DNA of 64,000 nt from Ginsengibacter sp963792025 (GCA_963792025.1 CAWBUS010000008.1:372001-436000); one strand, 5' to 3'. Positions 54,823 through 63,389 are shown, numbered from the stretch's first letter. Numbers and translations: made by a program. The notes: a model not told the origin generated them from the sequence alone.

Positions 54823-56112
54823 ATGGAATCTGGTAAAAATGTTTCTGCGGAAGAGGCAGTAAAAATTATTCAATCTGGCAACAGGGTTTTTGTACATGGA
54901 AGTGCCGCTACTCCCATGCATGTTTTAGAAGCTATGCAAAACAGGTATGCCGAGCTTAACAAAGTTGAACTCGTGAGCATTACTACATTTGGGAATATAA
55001 GTTTCAATGATCCCAAATACAAAAACAGCTTCTTTATAAATTCATTATTTGTTTCAGAAAATACCCGTGCGGTTGTCAATAGTGATCATGGAGACTACGT
55101 GCCTATATTTCTTAGCCAGATTCCCCAATTATTCACAAGAAAAATATTGCCGATAGATGTTGCAATTATACAGGTATCACCGCCAGATTCCCACGGGTAT
55201 TGCTCTTTGGGAACTTCAGTTGACATTGCCCGTGCTGCCGTAGACACGGCAAAATATATTATAGCCCAGGTAAATTCTAAAATGCCACGCACGCATGGCC
55301 AGGGATTTGTGCATGTTGATAAAATAGATGCATTGGTATGGCATGATGCGGAACTTCCTGAGATCGATTACTCATCCAAATCTACCGACACAATTACTAA
55401 AATTGGATACAATGTAGCTTCCCTTATTGAAGACGGTGCAACCTTACAGTTAGGCATAGGTGCAATTCCTGACCAGGTTTTACAGAATCTCTATAACCAC
55501 AAAGGACTAGGCATACATACAGAAATGCTGTCAGACGGAGTAATCCCACTTATAGAGAAAGGAATTATTGATAACAGCCGTAAAAAAATAAATATAGGTA
55601 AAACCGTTACGGGCTTTATGGCAGGCACGAGGAAATTATACGACTTTGTAGATGACAACCCATCGGTAAGGGTGATGGATATTAGTTATGTAAATGACAC
55701 AAGCATCATCAGGAAAAATCCTAAAGCAACCGCTATAAATAGTGCTATTGAAATTGATCTAACAGGGCAGGTATGCGCAGATTCTTTTGGAACGTATCAA
55801 TACTCAGGCATTGGCGGTCAAATGGATTTTATAAGAGGCGCCTCGTTATCCGAAGGAGGTAAGCCAATTATTGCCATGCCTTCAGTAACTTCAAAAGGTA
55901 TCTCCCGAATTGTCCCGTTCCTAAAAGAAGGCGCCGGGGTAGTTACGACAAGAGGCCACGTACATTGGGTGGTAACTGAGTATGGAATGACTGATCTTTT
56001 TGGTAAAAATTTAAAGCAAAGAGCGAAAGAATTAATTCGCATTGCTCACCCTGATAATCAAGAATCGCTGGATAGAGCTTTTTACGATAGGTTCAAAACG
56101 ACAGTGGGATAA
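54823..56112 (+). CDS. Acetyl-CoA hydrolase/transferase family protein
   Basis: 429 residues. Family sequences: GNRVFVHGSAATPMHVLEA (about 18), DVAIIQVSPPDSHGYCSLG (about 108), LQLGIGAIPDQVLQNL (about 208), HTEMLSDG with the catalytic Glu, GGQMDFIRGASLSEGGKPI and TEYGMTDLFGK. It transfers CoA between acetate or another short acid and acyl-CoA, as in 4-hydroxybutyrate or acetate CoA-transferases. No palindrome is seen in its 125-bp upstream gap, so it may be read through from the flavin gene or have its own promoter. Confidence 0.92.
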   Translation: MESGKNVSAEEAVKIIQSGNRVFVHGSAATPMHVLEAMQNRYAELNKVELVSITTFGNISFNDPKYKNSFFINSLFVSENTRAVVNSDHGDYVPIFLSQIPQLFTRKILPIDVAIIQVSPPDSHGYCSLGTSVDIARAAVDTAKYIIAQVNSKMPRTHGQGFVHVDKIDALVWHDAELPEIDYSSKSTDTITKIGYNVASLIEDGATLQLGIGAIPDQVLQNLYNHKGLGIHTEMLSDGVIPLIEKGIIDNSRKKINIGKTVTGFMAGTRKLYDFVDDNPSVRVMDISYVNDTSIIRKNPKATAINSAIEIDLTGQVCADSFGTYQYSGIGGQMDFIRGASLSEGGKPIIAMPSVTSKGISRIVPFLKEGAGVVTTRGHVHWVVTEYGMTDLFGKNLKQRAKELIRIAHPDNQESLDRAFYDRFKTTVG

Positions 56113-56241
56113 TAAATAACTTCTTTATAAAGCGATAGAATGAATCAAAATAAAAAATGCAAGATAATGTTATAAATTTTTTGTTGACACTACAAAATAT
56201 AATGTAGTACAAAAATTATTTACCTGCTTGCCTGCTAAATT

Positions 56242-56275
56242 AAAGCCCCGAAAGCTAATGCTGACAGGGCTTTTA
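56242..56275 (+). terminator. Terminator after the CoA-transferase gene
   Basis: AAAGCCC (56242-56248) pairs with GGGCTTT (56267-56273), followed by T. It separates the CoA-transferase from the N-ATPase promoter. Confidence 0.75.
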
Positions 56276-56335
56276 ATTGATGCCTTAGATGAATTAAGAT
56301 TAAACAATGTCAATTTTCCGGCGGCTGGATGTTGG

Positions 56336-56400
56336 TGATCTATATCATATTCTTTTACTTTTTACATCATAATTGAAGAACGGAGTCATTCTTATATTTG
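56336..56400 (+). promoter_or_regulatory. CRP/FNR-type site (class I position) and promoter of the N-ATPase operon
   Basis: TGATCTATATCA (56336-56347) is centred exactly 55 bp from the perfect -7 box TATATTTG (56393-56400). The predicted start near 56404 leaves a 117-base leader to ATG 56521, longer than for the other genes of the set. Together with the terminator this accounts for the 400-base gap. Confidence 0.78.
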
Positions 56401-56520
56401 AGAGCCCACACTAATAACTTTGGATAAAATGACTAAAATCGGACACTAAGTCTCGGTCGTGAGAGAAATAATTAAAGTAGCAAATTAATCAACAACCTAA
56501 TTTTGAATAAAGAATTAGTT

Positions 56521-57963
56521 ATGAATACTAGTTCAACCAATATAAATAACGAAAGCGTAAGTACCTCCTCAAAAAAGATAATAACAGGCAACATAACGGC
56601 CGTACGTGGCAGTATAGTAGATATACAATTTCAGGAAAAACTTCCCGAAATCAACTCCGTCGTAAGAACCGGTGACAGGATGCACGTGATTATTGAAGTA
56701 CAGCTTCAACTTGACATAAAACATGTTCGTGGTATTGCACTAACTCCTACACAAGGCCTCGCAAGAGGTATGAAAGCAGAAACAATAAATGAACCACTGA
56801 AAGTTCCCGTTGGTGAAAACATCCTGGGACATATGTTTGATGTTTTTGGTAATACATCGGACGCCTATGTGTTACCAGCTTCAACTGAATGGAGAAGTAT
56901 TCACCAAACTCCGCCAAGCTTAATTGAACGCTCAACCACTTCCGAAGCTTTTGAAACGGGCATTAAAGCCATCGATGTGTTGGTACCGCTAGAACGCGGA
57001 GGCAAAGCGGGCTTATTTGGCGGCGCAGGTGTTGGTAAAACAGTTTTGCTAACAGAACTTATTCATAACATGGTAAAAAATCACAACGGTATTAGTATGT
57101 TCTGCGGCATAGGCGAACGGTGTCGCGAAGGGTTAGAACTTTATCATGATATGAAGGACGCCGGCGTATTGCCAAACATGGCTATGATTTTCGGACAAAT
57201 GAATGAATTACCGGGAGCCCGTTTTCGGGTAGGCCATGCAGCATTAACCATGGCTGAATATTTCCGCGACGATGAGCATAAAGACGTGCTATTACTTATC
57301 GATAATATCTTTCGTTTTATCCAGGCAGGTATGGAAGTATCGGGGCTGATGGGTCAAATGCCTTCCAGGCTTGGTTATCAGCCAACAATGGGAACTGAAC
57401 TATCAGAACTCGAAGAACGCATAGCCAACACGAACGCTGGGGCGATTACTTCCATACAGGCGGTGTACGTCCCGGCAGATGATCTAACGGACCCTGCCGC
57501 GGTACATGCGTTTTCTCACTTGTCTGCATCGATTGTTTTGTCCAGGAAAAGGGCAAGCGAAGGTTTGTACCCTGCCATTGATTTATTACAATCGGGTTCT
57601 AAAATGGCAACACCCGGTATCATTGGCGAAAGACATTACAACATTGCACAGGAAATCCGGCAAACATTAGCTCAATATGAAGAGTTGAAAGATATCATTG
57701 CAATGCTGGGCCTGGAACAGCTTTCAGCAAATGATCAAAAAACAGTAAATCGTTCACGAAGACTGGAACGCTTTCTCACACAGCCATTTTTTACTACAGA
57801 AAAGTTCAGCCAATTCAAAGGGAAAAATGTGTCCCTAAAGGATGCACTCGACGGATGTGAAAGAATTTTAAATGATGAATTTAAAGACTATCCCGAAAGT
57901 GATTTTTATATGATAGGTTCTATAGACGAAGTAAAACAGAAGAAAGCTATAGGTACTTTCTAA
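56521..57963 (+). CDS. atpD: N-type ATPase beta subunit
   Basis: 480 residues from ATG 56521; a TTG at 56503 is a possible but weaker start. The Walker A motif GGAGVGKTVL (about 170), GERCREGLELYHDMK, and Walker B LLLIDNIFRFIQAG are complete. Catalytic subunit of the F1 head. atpD at the front of the operon is the mark of N-ATPases, whose gene order is atpDCQRBEFAG. These are alternative, horizontally spread ATPases that exist beside the normal F-ATPase and are considered ion pumps. Confidence 0.95.
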   Translation: MNTSSTNINNESVSTSSKKIITGNITAVRGSIVDIQFQEKLPEINSVVRTGDRMHVIIEVQLQLDIKHVRGIALTPTQGLARGMKAETINEPLKVPVGENILGHMFDVFGNTSDAYVLPASTEWRSIHQTPPSLIERSTTSEAFETGIKAIDVLVPLERGGKAGLFGGAGVGKTVLLTELIHNMVKNHNGISMFCGIGERCREGLELYHDMKDAGVLPNMAMIFGQMNELPGARFRVGHAALTMAEYFRDDEHKDVLLLIDNIFRFIQAGMEVSGLMGQMPSRLGYQPTMGTELSELEERIANTNAGAITSIQAVYVPADDLTDPAAVHAFSHLSASIVLSRKRASEGLYPAIDLLQSGSKMATPGIIGERHYNIAQEIRQTLAQYEELKDIIAMLGLEQLSANDQKTVNRSRRLERFLTQPFFTTEKFSQFKGKNVSLKDALDGCERILNDEFKDYPESDFYMIGSIDEVKQKKAIGTF

Positions 57964-57970
57964 TACTCTC

Positions 57971-58008
57971 GGCCCCTCTCCTGAAGGAGATGGGGTTGGG
58001 GGTGAGGT
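57971..58008. repeat. REP-like palindromic element between atpD and atpC
   Basis: CCCCTCTCC-TGAA-GGAGA-T-GGGG (57973-57995) forms a strong stem-loop, followed by TTGGGGGTGAGG. This G/C-rich palindrome with GGGTGAGG tail resembles a dispersed repeat seen in many Bacteroidetes genomes. It lies within the operon, in the only sizeable gap (75 bp) between its genes. Confidence 0.65.
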
Positions 58009-58037
58009 TACAAAAATGAATGATAAAAACCATTTTA

Positions 58038-58427
58038 ATGAATCTAAAAATATTGCTTCCATTTAAAGTATTTGCAGAAATAAAAAATGCGAAGAAAATT
58101 ATTATTGAAACTAGCGCAGGTTCAATGGGCCTTTTGCCGAAAAGGCTTGATTTTACTGCTTCTATAGTGCCCGGTATTTTAACGTATGAAACAGAAGACG
58201 GAGGAATAAATTATGTCGCATTAGATGAAGGTATTATTATAAAAGTGGGAACGGATGTTTTAGTATCTGTGAGAAACGCCATAGGCAATGCACCGCTTGG
58301 AAAACTGCGTTCATTGGTTGAAAAGGAAATGATGGAACTGGATGAAAAGGAAATAAATGCAAGGTCGGTTATGGCTAAACTGGAAAGCGGATTTATCCGC
58401 AATATTCAAAAATTAAGAAGAGGATAG
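58038..58427 (+). CDS. atpC: N-type ATPase epsilon subunit
   Basis: 129 residues from ATG 58038 (MNLKILLPFKVFAEIKNAKK); an upstream ATG at 58020 adds six residues outside the family start. The beta-sandwich domain has GSMGLLPKRLDFTASIVPGIL and the C-terminal helical hairpin is present. Stop TAG overlaps the GTG start of atpQ by one base. Confidence 0.9.
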   Translation: MNLKILLPFKVFAEIKNAKKIIIETSAGSMGLLPKRLDFTASIVPGILTYETEDGGINYVALDEGIIIKVGTDVLVSVRNAIGNAPLGKLRSLVEKEMMELDEKEINARSVMAKLESGFIRNIQKLRRG

Positions 58428-58750
58428 TGGAAGATGAAAATTCATATAATAAAAAGTCTTTCAGTAAAGAAGTTGGCGATAAGGAAGAGAGAAGATTGCA
58501 GGCACAACATGAAAAAAAAAGTGTATGGGCAGGTTTAGGTTTATTTGGAATGGTTGGCTGGTCAGTAGCTGTTCCCACTTTGCTGGGTGCGACGCTGGGC
58601 GTTTGGCTGGATAAAAATTACAAGGTAAATTTTTCATGGACGCTCAGTCTGCTAATTACAGGGCTTATGATTGGTTGCCTGATTGCCTGGAACTGGATTC
58701 AAAAAGAAAATAACGAAATACATAAAAAACAGGACAATGAAAATGAATGA
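58427..58750 (+). CDS. atpQ: N-ATPase AtpQ (AtpI-like) subunit
   Basis: 107 residues, GTG start. A charged N-terminal 30 residues, then two helices (LGLFGMVGWSVAVPTLLGATLGVW and FSWTLSLLITGLMIGCLIAW) with DKNY between. This is the AtpI-like protein specific to N-ATPase operons, thought to aid ring assembly or Mg2+/ion handling. Position after atpC fixes the assignment. Confidence 0.88.
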   Translation: MEDENSYNKKSFSKEVGDKEERRLQAQHEKKSVWAGLGLFGMVGWSVAVPTLLGATLGVWLDKNYKVNFSWTLSLLITGLMIGCLIAWNWIQKENNEIHKKQDNENE

Positions 58751-59057
58751 AATCATCGGCATGCTCCCATCATTAGTTGCGGGTGGCATTTTAGGAATTA
58801 TCTTTTTTGGTGGCCTCTGGCTCACGATACAAAAAGCATTGCATTCAAAGAAGGCTGCATTTCTATTTGTCAGCAGTTTTATTATAAGAATGGCAATTAT
58901 TCTCGCAGGGTTTTATTATGTGTCTCAACATAGCTGGCAAAAAATGCTTGTTTGTCTTGCAGGGTTCTTAATAGCAAGGATAATTATGACGCGTGTCACG
59001 CAAAAAAATAATCATTCAAAAGTTACATTAATAAAGGAGGTATCCAATGAGGCTTAG
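58737..59057 (+). CDS. atpR: N-ATPase AtpR subunit
   Basis: About 106 residues from ATG 58737 (or 58743), overlapping the end of atpQ by 14 (or 8) bases. Three helices (MLPSLVAGGILGIIFFGGLWL, FVSSFIIRMAIILAGFYYV, MLVCLAGFLIARIIMTRV). AtpR is peculiar to N-ATPases and has a conserved membrane Arg, here in IIRMAI; a role in ring assembly is proposed. It overlaps atpB by 11 bases. Confidence 0.88.
   Translation: MKMNEIIGMLPSLVAGGILGIIFFGGLWLTIQKALHSKKAAFLFVSSFIIRMAIILAGFYYVSQHSWQKMLVCLAGFLIARIIMTRVTQKNNHSKVTLIKEVSNEA
59033..59040 (+). promoter_or_regulatory. Strong Shine-Dalgarno sequence before atpB
   Basis: AAAGGAGG ends six bases before ATG 59047. Bacteroidetes rarely use such full Shine-Dalgarno sequences; its presence fits foreign ancestry of the operon or a need for strong internal initiation within atpR. 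Confidence 0.6.
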
Positions 59058-59766
59058 CCCCGACCAAAAGATCTTCTGGGAACATGGATTTATCAATATA
59101 AATCTTACCATAGTTACTACATGGGCGTTGATGATCATGCTGGCAGTGGGAGCAAAACTGATTACACGCAATTTAAAATCAGAAATTAAAACAACACGCT
59201 GGCAAGCTATTTTAGAAATGCTCGTTATAGGAATGAGAGACCAGATTAAAGAAGTTGGGCTGAGTAACCCTGCAAAGTATATCGGGTTCATTGGAACCAT
59301 GTTTTTGTTTATTGCTGTATCAAATCTCTGCACCATATTACCCTGGTACGAACCGCCTACAGGTTCACTTTCAACGACTGCTGCATTAGCAATTTGTGTA
59401 TTCATTGCCGTTCCTGTTTTTGGAATTGCTGAAAGCGGAATAAAAGGATACCTGAAATCTTACTTGCAGCCCAGTTTCATTATGCTGCCATTTAATATTA
59501 TCAGCGAACTGTCGCGAACCCTGGCCCTTGCCGTTAGGTTATTTGGTAACATCATGAGCGGTGGGCTCATTATTACCATCCTGCTTTCAATCGCACCTTT
59601 TTTTTTCCCGATAGTAATGAGCGCACTGGGAATGTTGACAGGAATGGTTCAGGCCTACATATTCGCAATACTAGCAACGGTTTATATAACGGCAGCCACA
59701 ACCGAAAATAAAAGAAAGACAACAAACAAAAATTTAATAACTAAAAAAGAAATACAACATGGATAG
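59047..59766 (+). CDS. atpB: N-type ATPase a subunit
   Basis: 239 residues with five to six helices. The essential Arg is in LSRTLALAVRLFGNIMSGG (about 160), and the C-terminal VQAYIFAILATVYITAA helix is typical. It forms the ion half-channels against the c ring. Overlaps atpR upstream by 11 bp and atpE downstream by 8 bp. Confidence 0.95.
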   Translation: MRLSPDQKIFWEHGFININLTIVTTWALMIMLAVGAKLITRNLKSEIKTTRWQAILEMLVIGMRDQIKEVGLSNPAKYIGFIGTMFLFIAVSNLCTILPWYEPPTGSLSTTAALAICVFIAVPVFGIAESGIKGYLKSYLQPSFIMLPFNIISELSRTLALAVRLFGNIMSGGLIITILLSIAPFFFPIVMSALGMLTGMVQAYIFAILATVYITAATTENKRKTTNKNLITKKEIQHG

Positions 59767-60028
59767 TACAACAATAATTGGAGTAGCGTCAATCGTTACC
59801 GCCGGGCTTACAACGGGTATCGGATGTATGATGCCGGCATTAGGTGAAGGAAGATCTGTTGCATCTGCACTAAACTCTATTGCGCAACAACCCGATGCTT
59901 CTTCTACTATTACCCGTACCTTATTTGTAGGATTGGCCATGATAGAATCAACTGCGATTTACTGTTTCGTAGTGTCGATGATCCTCATTTTTGCGAATCC
60001 TTTCTGGAATCATTTCATCGCTAAATAA
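59759..60028 (+). CDS. atpE: N-type ATPase c subunit
   Basis: 89 residues, two helices joined by AQQPDAS. Helix 2 has the ion-binding Glu63 in AMIESTAIY (E63, S64, T65, Y68), the pattern of Na+-binding c rings. Helix 1 carries P26 and a second Glu, E30 (MPALGEGR), at the place of Gln32 in Ilyobacter. N-type rings share this. Na+ was first proposed for the class, but a Burkholderia N-type c17 ring was found H+-specific, so the ion here is open. Confidence 0.94.
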   Translation: MDSTTIIGVASIVTAGLTTGIGCMMPALGEGRSVASALNSIAQQPDASSTITRTLFVGLAMIESTAIYCFVVSMILIFANPFWNHFIAK

Positions 60029-60040
60029 TTTGCACAAATT

Positions 60041-60835
60041 ATGGAGATCAGCTGGTTCACAGTAGTAGCGCAGGTTATTAACTTTCTCATCCTCGTATGG
60101 TTGTTAAAAAGATTTTTGTATAAACCCGTTTTGAACGCCATTGATGAAAGAGAAAAAAAAATAGCCGCTCAGCTGAGTGATGCGGAGGCAAAAAGAACAG
60201 AGGCCAAAAAAGAAAGGGATGCATTTCAACAAAAAAATGATGCGTTTGACAAAGAAAAAGCTGCTCAACTGAATAGGGTACAGGAAGAAGCAAAAGTCGA
60301 AAAACAGCGGTTGTTTCAAGAAGCAAGAAATGAATCCAACACATTGCGGGCAAAATATGAGACCTCTTTGAAGCAAGAGGAGGAGAACATAACTGAAACG
60401 CTTAAACGAAGAGTACAGGATGAGGTTTTTGCCATTGCAGGTAAAACACTTTCCGAACTTGCTTCCACAAGTGTTGAAGAACAATCAGCAAAAGTTTTTA
60501 TTAAAAGAATACAGGATTTAAAAGATGAGGAGAAAGCAAAATTCAGCGAAGCATTCGTGAACGCTGATAAAACAATTCTTATTAAAAGTGTCTTTGAATT
60601 GTCTCCATCTTCCAAATTTGAACTCGAAAAAGCGATAGGTGACATCACCGGAAAGGAAACGAAATTTCAATATCAATTAAATTCCGCATTGGTAAGTGGT
60701 ATTGAAATTGATGCAGAAAAATATAATTTATCATGGAATATCGAATCTTACCTCGACTCATTAAAAAAGAATATTGCCGATTCTATAAACGGCAATCATA
60801 AAGAAAGAGAAAATGCAACCGTACAGCCTAAATAA
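60041..60835 (+). CDS. atpF: N-type ATPase b subunit, long form
   Basis: 264 residues. One N-terminal helix (VVAQVINFLILVWLLKRFLY) with KPVLNAIDEREKKI, then a long coiled coil (about 35-140) and a C-terminal globular part. About 100 residues longer than a usual b subunit. N-ATPase operons lack a delta gene, and the extra C-terminal domain (about 140-264) probably takes delta's place. It overlaps atpA by 23 bp. Confidence 0.92.
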   Translation: MEISWFTVVAQVINFLILVWLLKRFLYKPVLNAIDEREKKIAAQLSDAEAKRTEAKKERDAFQQKNDAFDKEKAAQLNRVQEEAKVEKQRLFQEARNESNTLRAKYETSLKQEEENITETLKRRVQDEVFAIAGKTLSELASTSVEEQSAKVFIKRIQDLKDEEKAKFSEAFVNADKTILIKSVFELSPSSKFELEKAIGDITGKETKFQYQLNSALVSGIEIDAEKYNLSWNIESYLDSLKKNIADSINGNHKERENATVQPK

Positions 60836-62366
60836 AGTAATCGATGACACATTTGCTGAGATAAGCCGTGGCAGGGAAAATTATACACAACAGTTTCAGC
60901 CGCGGGAAAAAGGAGTAGTAAAGAATGTATCATCCGGCATAGCAAAAGTAACCGGACTGCCAGGAACAGGTTTTGAAGAATTACTCAAATTTCCTGGTAA
61001 TTTATATGGCATCGCTTTTAACCTGGATGAAGATGAAACAGGCGTCGTTTTATTGGGGAACAACAACCACCTGCATGCGGGAGATGCCGTTGAGAGAACG
61101 AACCGTGTTACCGACATACCTGTCGGCAATGGGCTCATCGGTCGTGTTATCAATCCTTTGGGAGAGCCGATGGATGATAAAGGACCTGTTGCATTTAAAC
61201 TGCGTTTACCCATCGAAAGGCCCGCCCCTCCTATCATGACAAGGGAAGCAGTAAATGTGCCTTTACAGACTGGCATCAAGGTAATAGATGCATTGATTCC
61301 AATAGGTCGCGGCCAGCGTGAATTAATTTTGGGCGATCGCCAAACCGGTAAAACTGCAATTGCTCTTGATACGATTTGTAACCAACATGATAAAAATGTT
61401 TTGTGTGTTTACTGTGCTATCGGTCAGCGGGCATCGTCTGTGGCTAAAGTAATTGCACAGCTTAAGCAAAAAGGTGCTATGGACTATACCACCGTTGTTG
61501 TTACGAAAGGCAATAATCCACCAGGCCTTCAATATATTGCTCCATACGCCGCAACCAGCATTGCAGAATATTTTATGGAACAGGGCCGTGATGTATTGAT
61601 TGTTTATGATGATCTTACCAATCATGCAAGGGCTTATCGTGAATTATCTCTTCTATTGCGAAGACCACCGGGAAGGGAAGCTTTTCCGGGCGATATATTT
61701 TATATTCATTCACGGCTTCTTGAAAGGTCAACGCATTTAAATAAAGAGCATGGCGGTGGATCACTCACTGCATTACCCATTATAGAAACAGAGGCGCAGG
61801 ACATTTCAGCATATATTCCTACCAATCTTATTTCAATAACCGATGGGCAATTGTATTTGTCACCAAAGCTGTTCGAATTAGGTATGCTGCCCGCAGTTGA
61901 TGTGGGCAAATCGGTTTCACGCGTAGGAGGTAAAGCACAATTGTCGGCTTACCAAAAAGTCGCCGGAAACCTAAAGCTTGCCTATGCACAATTTGAGGAA
62001 CTGGAAACATTTGCCCGCTTCGGTACAAGGCTCGATGAGAATACCCGCAAAATAATCGAACATGGAAAAAGGATAAGGGCATGTTTTAAACAACACGAAT
62101 TACAATCGGTTTCCGTGCCCGAACAGGTAGCGGTTTTGTTTACATTAACCAATGGACTATTTGACGCGATACCTATAAATAAAATTGCAGAAGCAGAAAT
62201 GCTCGTTAGAAAAGCGTCGTCGCAATTGCCGGCCGATGTGTTGCAGTGTATACATACTTCGTTACCATTGAGTAAGAATGATGAAGAAAGAATTTTATCA
62301 ATTGCGAAGAATGCAATTCAACCAGTCAAAGATGTTGCTGAAAGTAAATTAAACAACCATGAGTGA
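60813..62366 (+). CDS. atpA: N-type ATPase alpha subunit
   Basis: 517 residues. Walker A GDRQTGKTAIALD (about 172), PYAATSIAEYF, LIVYDDLTNHARAYRELSLL, and the Arg finger region (LSVSRVGG-like KSVSRVGGKAQ). Non-catalytic nucleotide-binding partner of beta in the F1 head. Complete, with normal length. Confidence 0.95.
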   Translation: MQPYSLNKVIDDTFAEISRGRENYTQQFQPREKGVVKNVSSGIAKVTGLPGTGFEELLKFPGNLYGIAFNLDEDETGVVLLGNNNHLHAGDAVERTNRVTDIPVGNGLIGRVINPLGEPMDDKGPVAFKLRLPIERPAPPIMTREAVNVPLQTGIKVIDALIPIGRGQRELILGDRQTGKTAIALDTICNQHDKNVLCVYCAIGQRASSVAKVIAQLKQKGAMDYTTVVVTKGNNPPGLQYIAPYAATSIAEYFMEQGRDVLIVYDDLTNHARAYRELSLLLRRPPGREAFPGDIFYIHSRLLERSTHLNKEHGGGSLTALPIIETEAQDISAYIPTNLISITDGQLYLSPKLFELGMLPAVDVGKSVSRVGGKAQLSAYQKVAGNLKLAYAQFEELETFARFGTRLDENTRKIIEHGKRIRACFKQHELQSVSVPEQVAVLFTLTNGLFDAIPINKIAEAEMLVRKASSQLPADVLQCIHTSLPLSKNDEERILSIAKNAIQPVKDVAESKLNNHE

Positions 62367-63246
62367 CACATTGGAAAGTTTACAAAGAAGAAAACAAAGT
62401 GCAGGAGAGCTTGCTTCGGTCGTGCGTACCATGAAGGCAATGGCGGCTTCCAACATCAATCAATATGAAATGGCCGTTCAGTCTTTACAGGATTACTATC
62501 GCACCATATCTCTTGGATTGAATGCATTCTTCCATAACAAAAAAATATCATTTGCCGCAAGCAGCGAAATAAGAAAAAATAAGCAGTTAACCGTTGCCGT
62601 TATATTTGGATCGGACCAGGGGTTGGTTGGCAGATTTAATGATATTCTAACAACGTTTACTGAGGATACTTTAAGAAATGTCGGCGACCAAAAAGAAATA
62701 TGGGCCGTGGGGGAAAGGATTTATTCAAGGCTTGAAGATAGGTACATCTGCCCGTCCAGGCTTTTTAGTGTACCCAACTCCATTACTGCCATTACGCCCC
62801 TGGTAAATGACATCCTTGCTAAAATAGAAGAATACCGGGAACAAAATCAACTCTATAATCTTTACATTTTTCACAATAGCCCACTGGAAGGTGCAGGTTA
62901 TGAACCACGCAGCCAGCGACTTTTTCCGCTTGACCATGCATGGGAACAGGCATTAAAAAAAATACGATGGCCGTCTAAAAATTTACCGCAGATAATTGGA
63001 TCCACTAACAATTGTTTACACGCATTAATAAGAGAATATTTTTTTGTTTCCATTTATAAAGCATGTGCTGAATCGTTAGCGAGTGAAAATGCCAGCCGGC
63101 TCGAGGCGATGGAGCGAGCAGAAAAAAATATCGATGAAATACTAAATGACCTTAAACAAAGTTATAACCGGCTTCGGCAGAGTACCATTGATGAAGAATT
63201 GTTTGACGTGGTCGCAGGATTTGAGGCTTTGAAAAATGACACGTAG
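62359..63246 (+). CDS. atpG: N-type ATPase gamma subunit
   Basis: 295 residues. N-terminal coiled-coil SLQRRKQSAGELASVVRTMKAMAASN, a central Rossmann-like part (AVIFGSDQGLVGRFND), and the C-terminal helix (NASRLEAMERAEKNIDEILND). It is the rotor shaft. Divergent from housekeeping gamma (no strict SAK..L pattern), as usual for N-ATPases. Last gene of the operon; no clear terminator is seen in the 140 bases that follow. Confidence 0.92.
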   Translation: MSDTLESLQRRKQSAGELASVVRTMKAMAASNINQYEMAVQSLQDYYRTISLGLNAFFHNKKISFAASSEIRKNKQLTVAVIFGSDQGLVGRFNDILTTFTEDTLRNVGDQKEIWAVGERIYSRLEDRYICPSRLFSVPNSITAITPLVNDILAKIEEYREQNQLYNLYIFHNSPLEGAGYEPRSQRLFPLDHAWEQALKKIRWPSKNLPQIIGSTNNCLHALIREYFFVSIYKACAESLASENASRLEAMERAEKNIDEILNDLKQSYNRLRQSTIDEELFDVVAGFEALKNDT

Positions 63247-63389
63247 AAAAATCATCAATTTTGGCAAATCAAAAATCAGATTCAACCCAGTTAAACGAGT
63301 TTATAGCAATACCTAATTGAAACAGAAAAAAAATGGATTGCCAAACAGTAATGCATACTTTAGTGTGACGAATGGTTAATTAAATTAAT

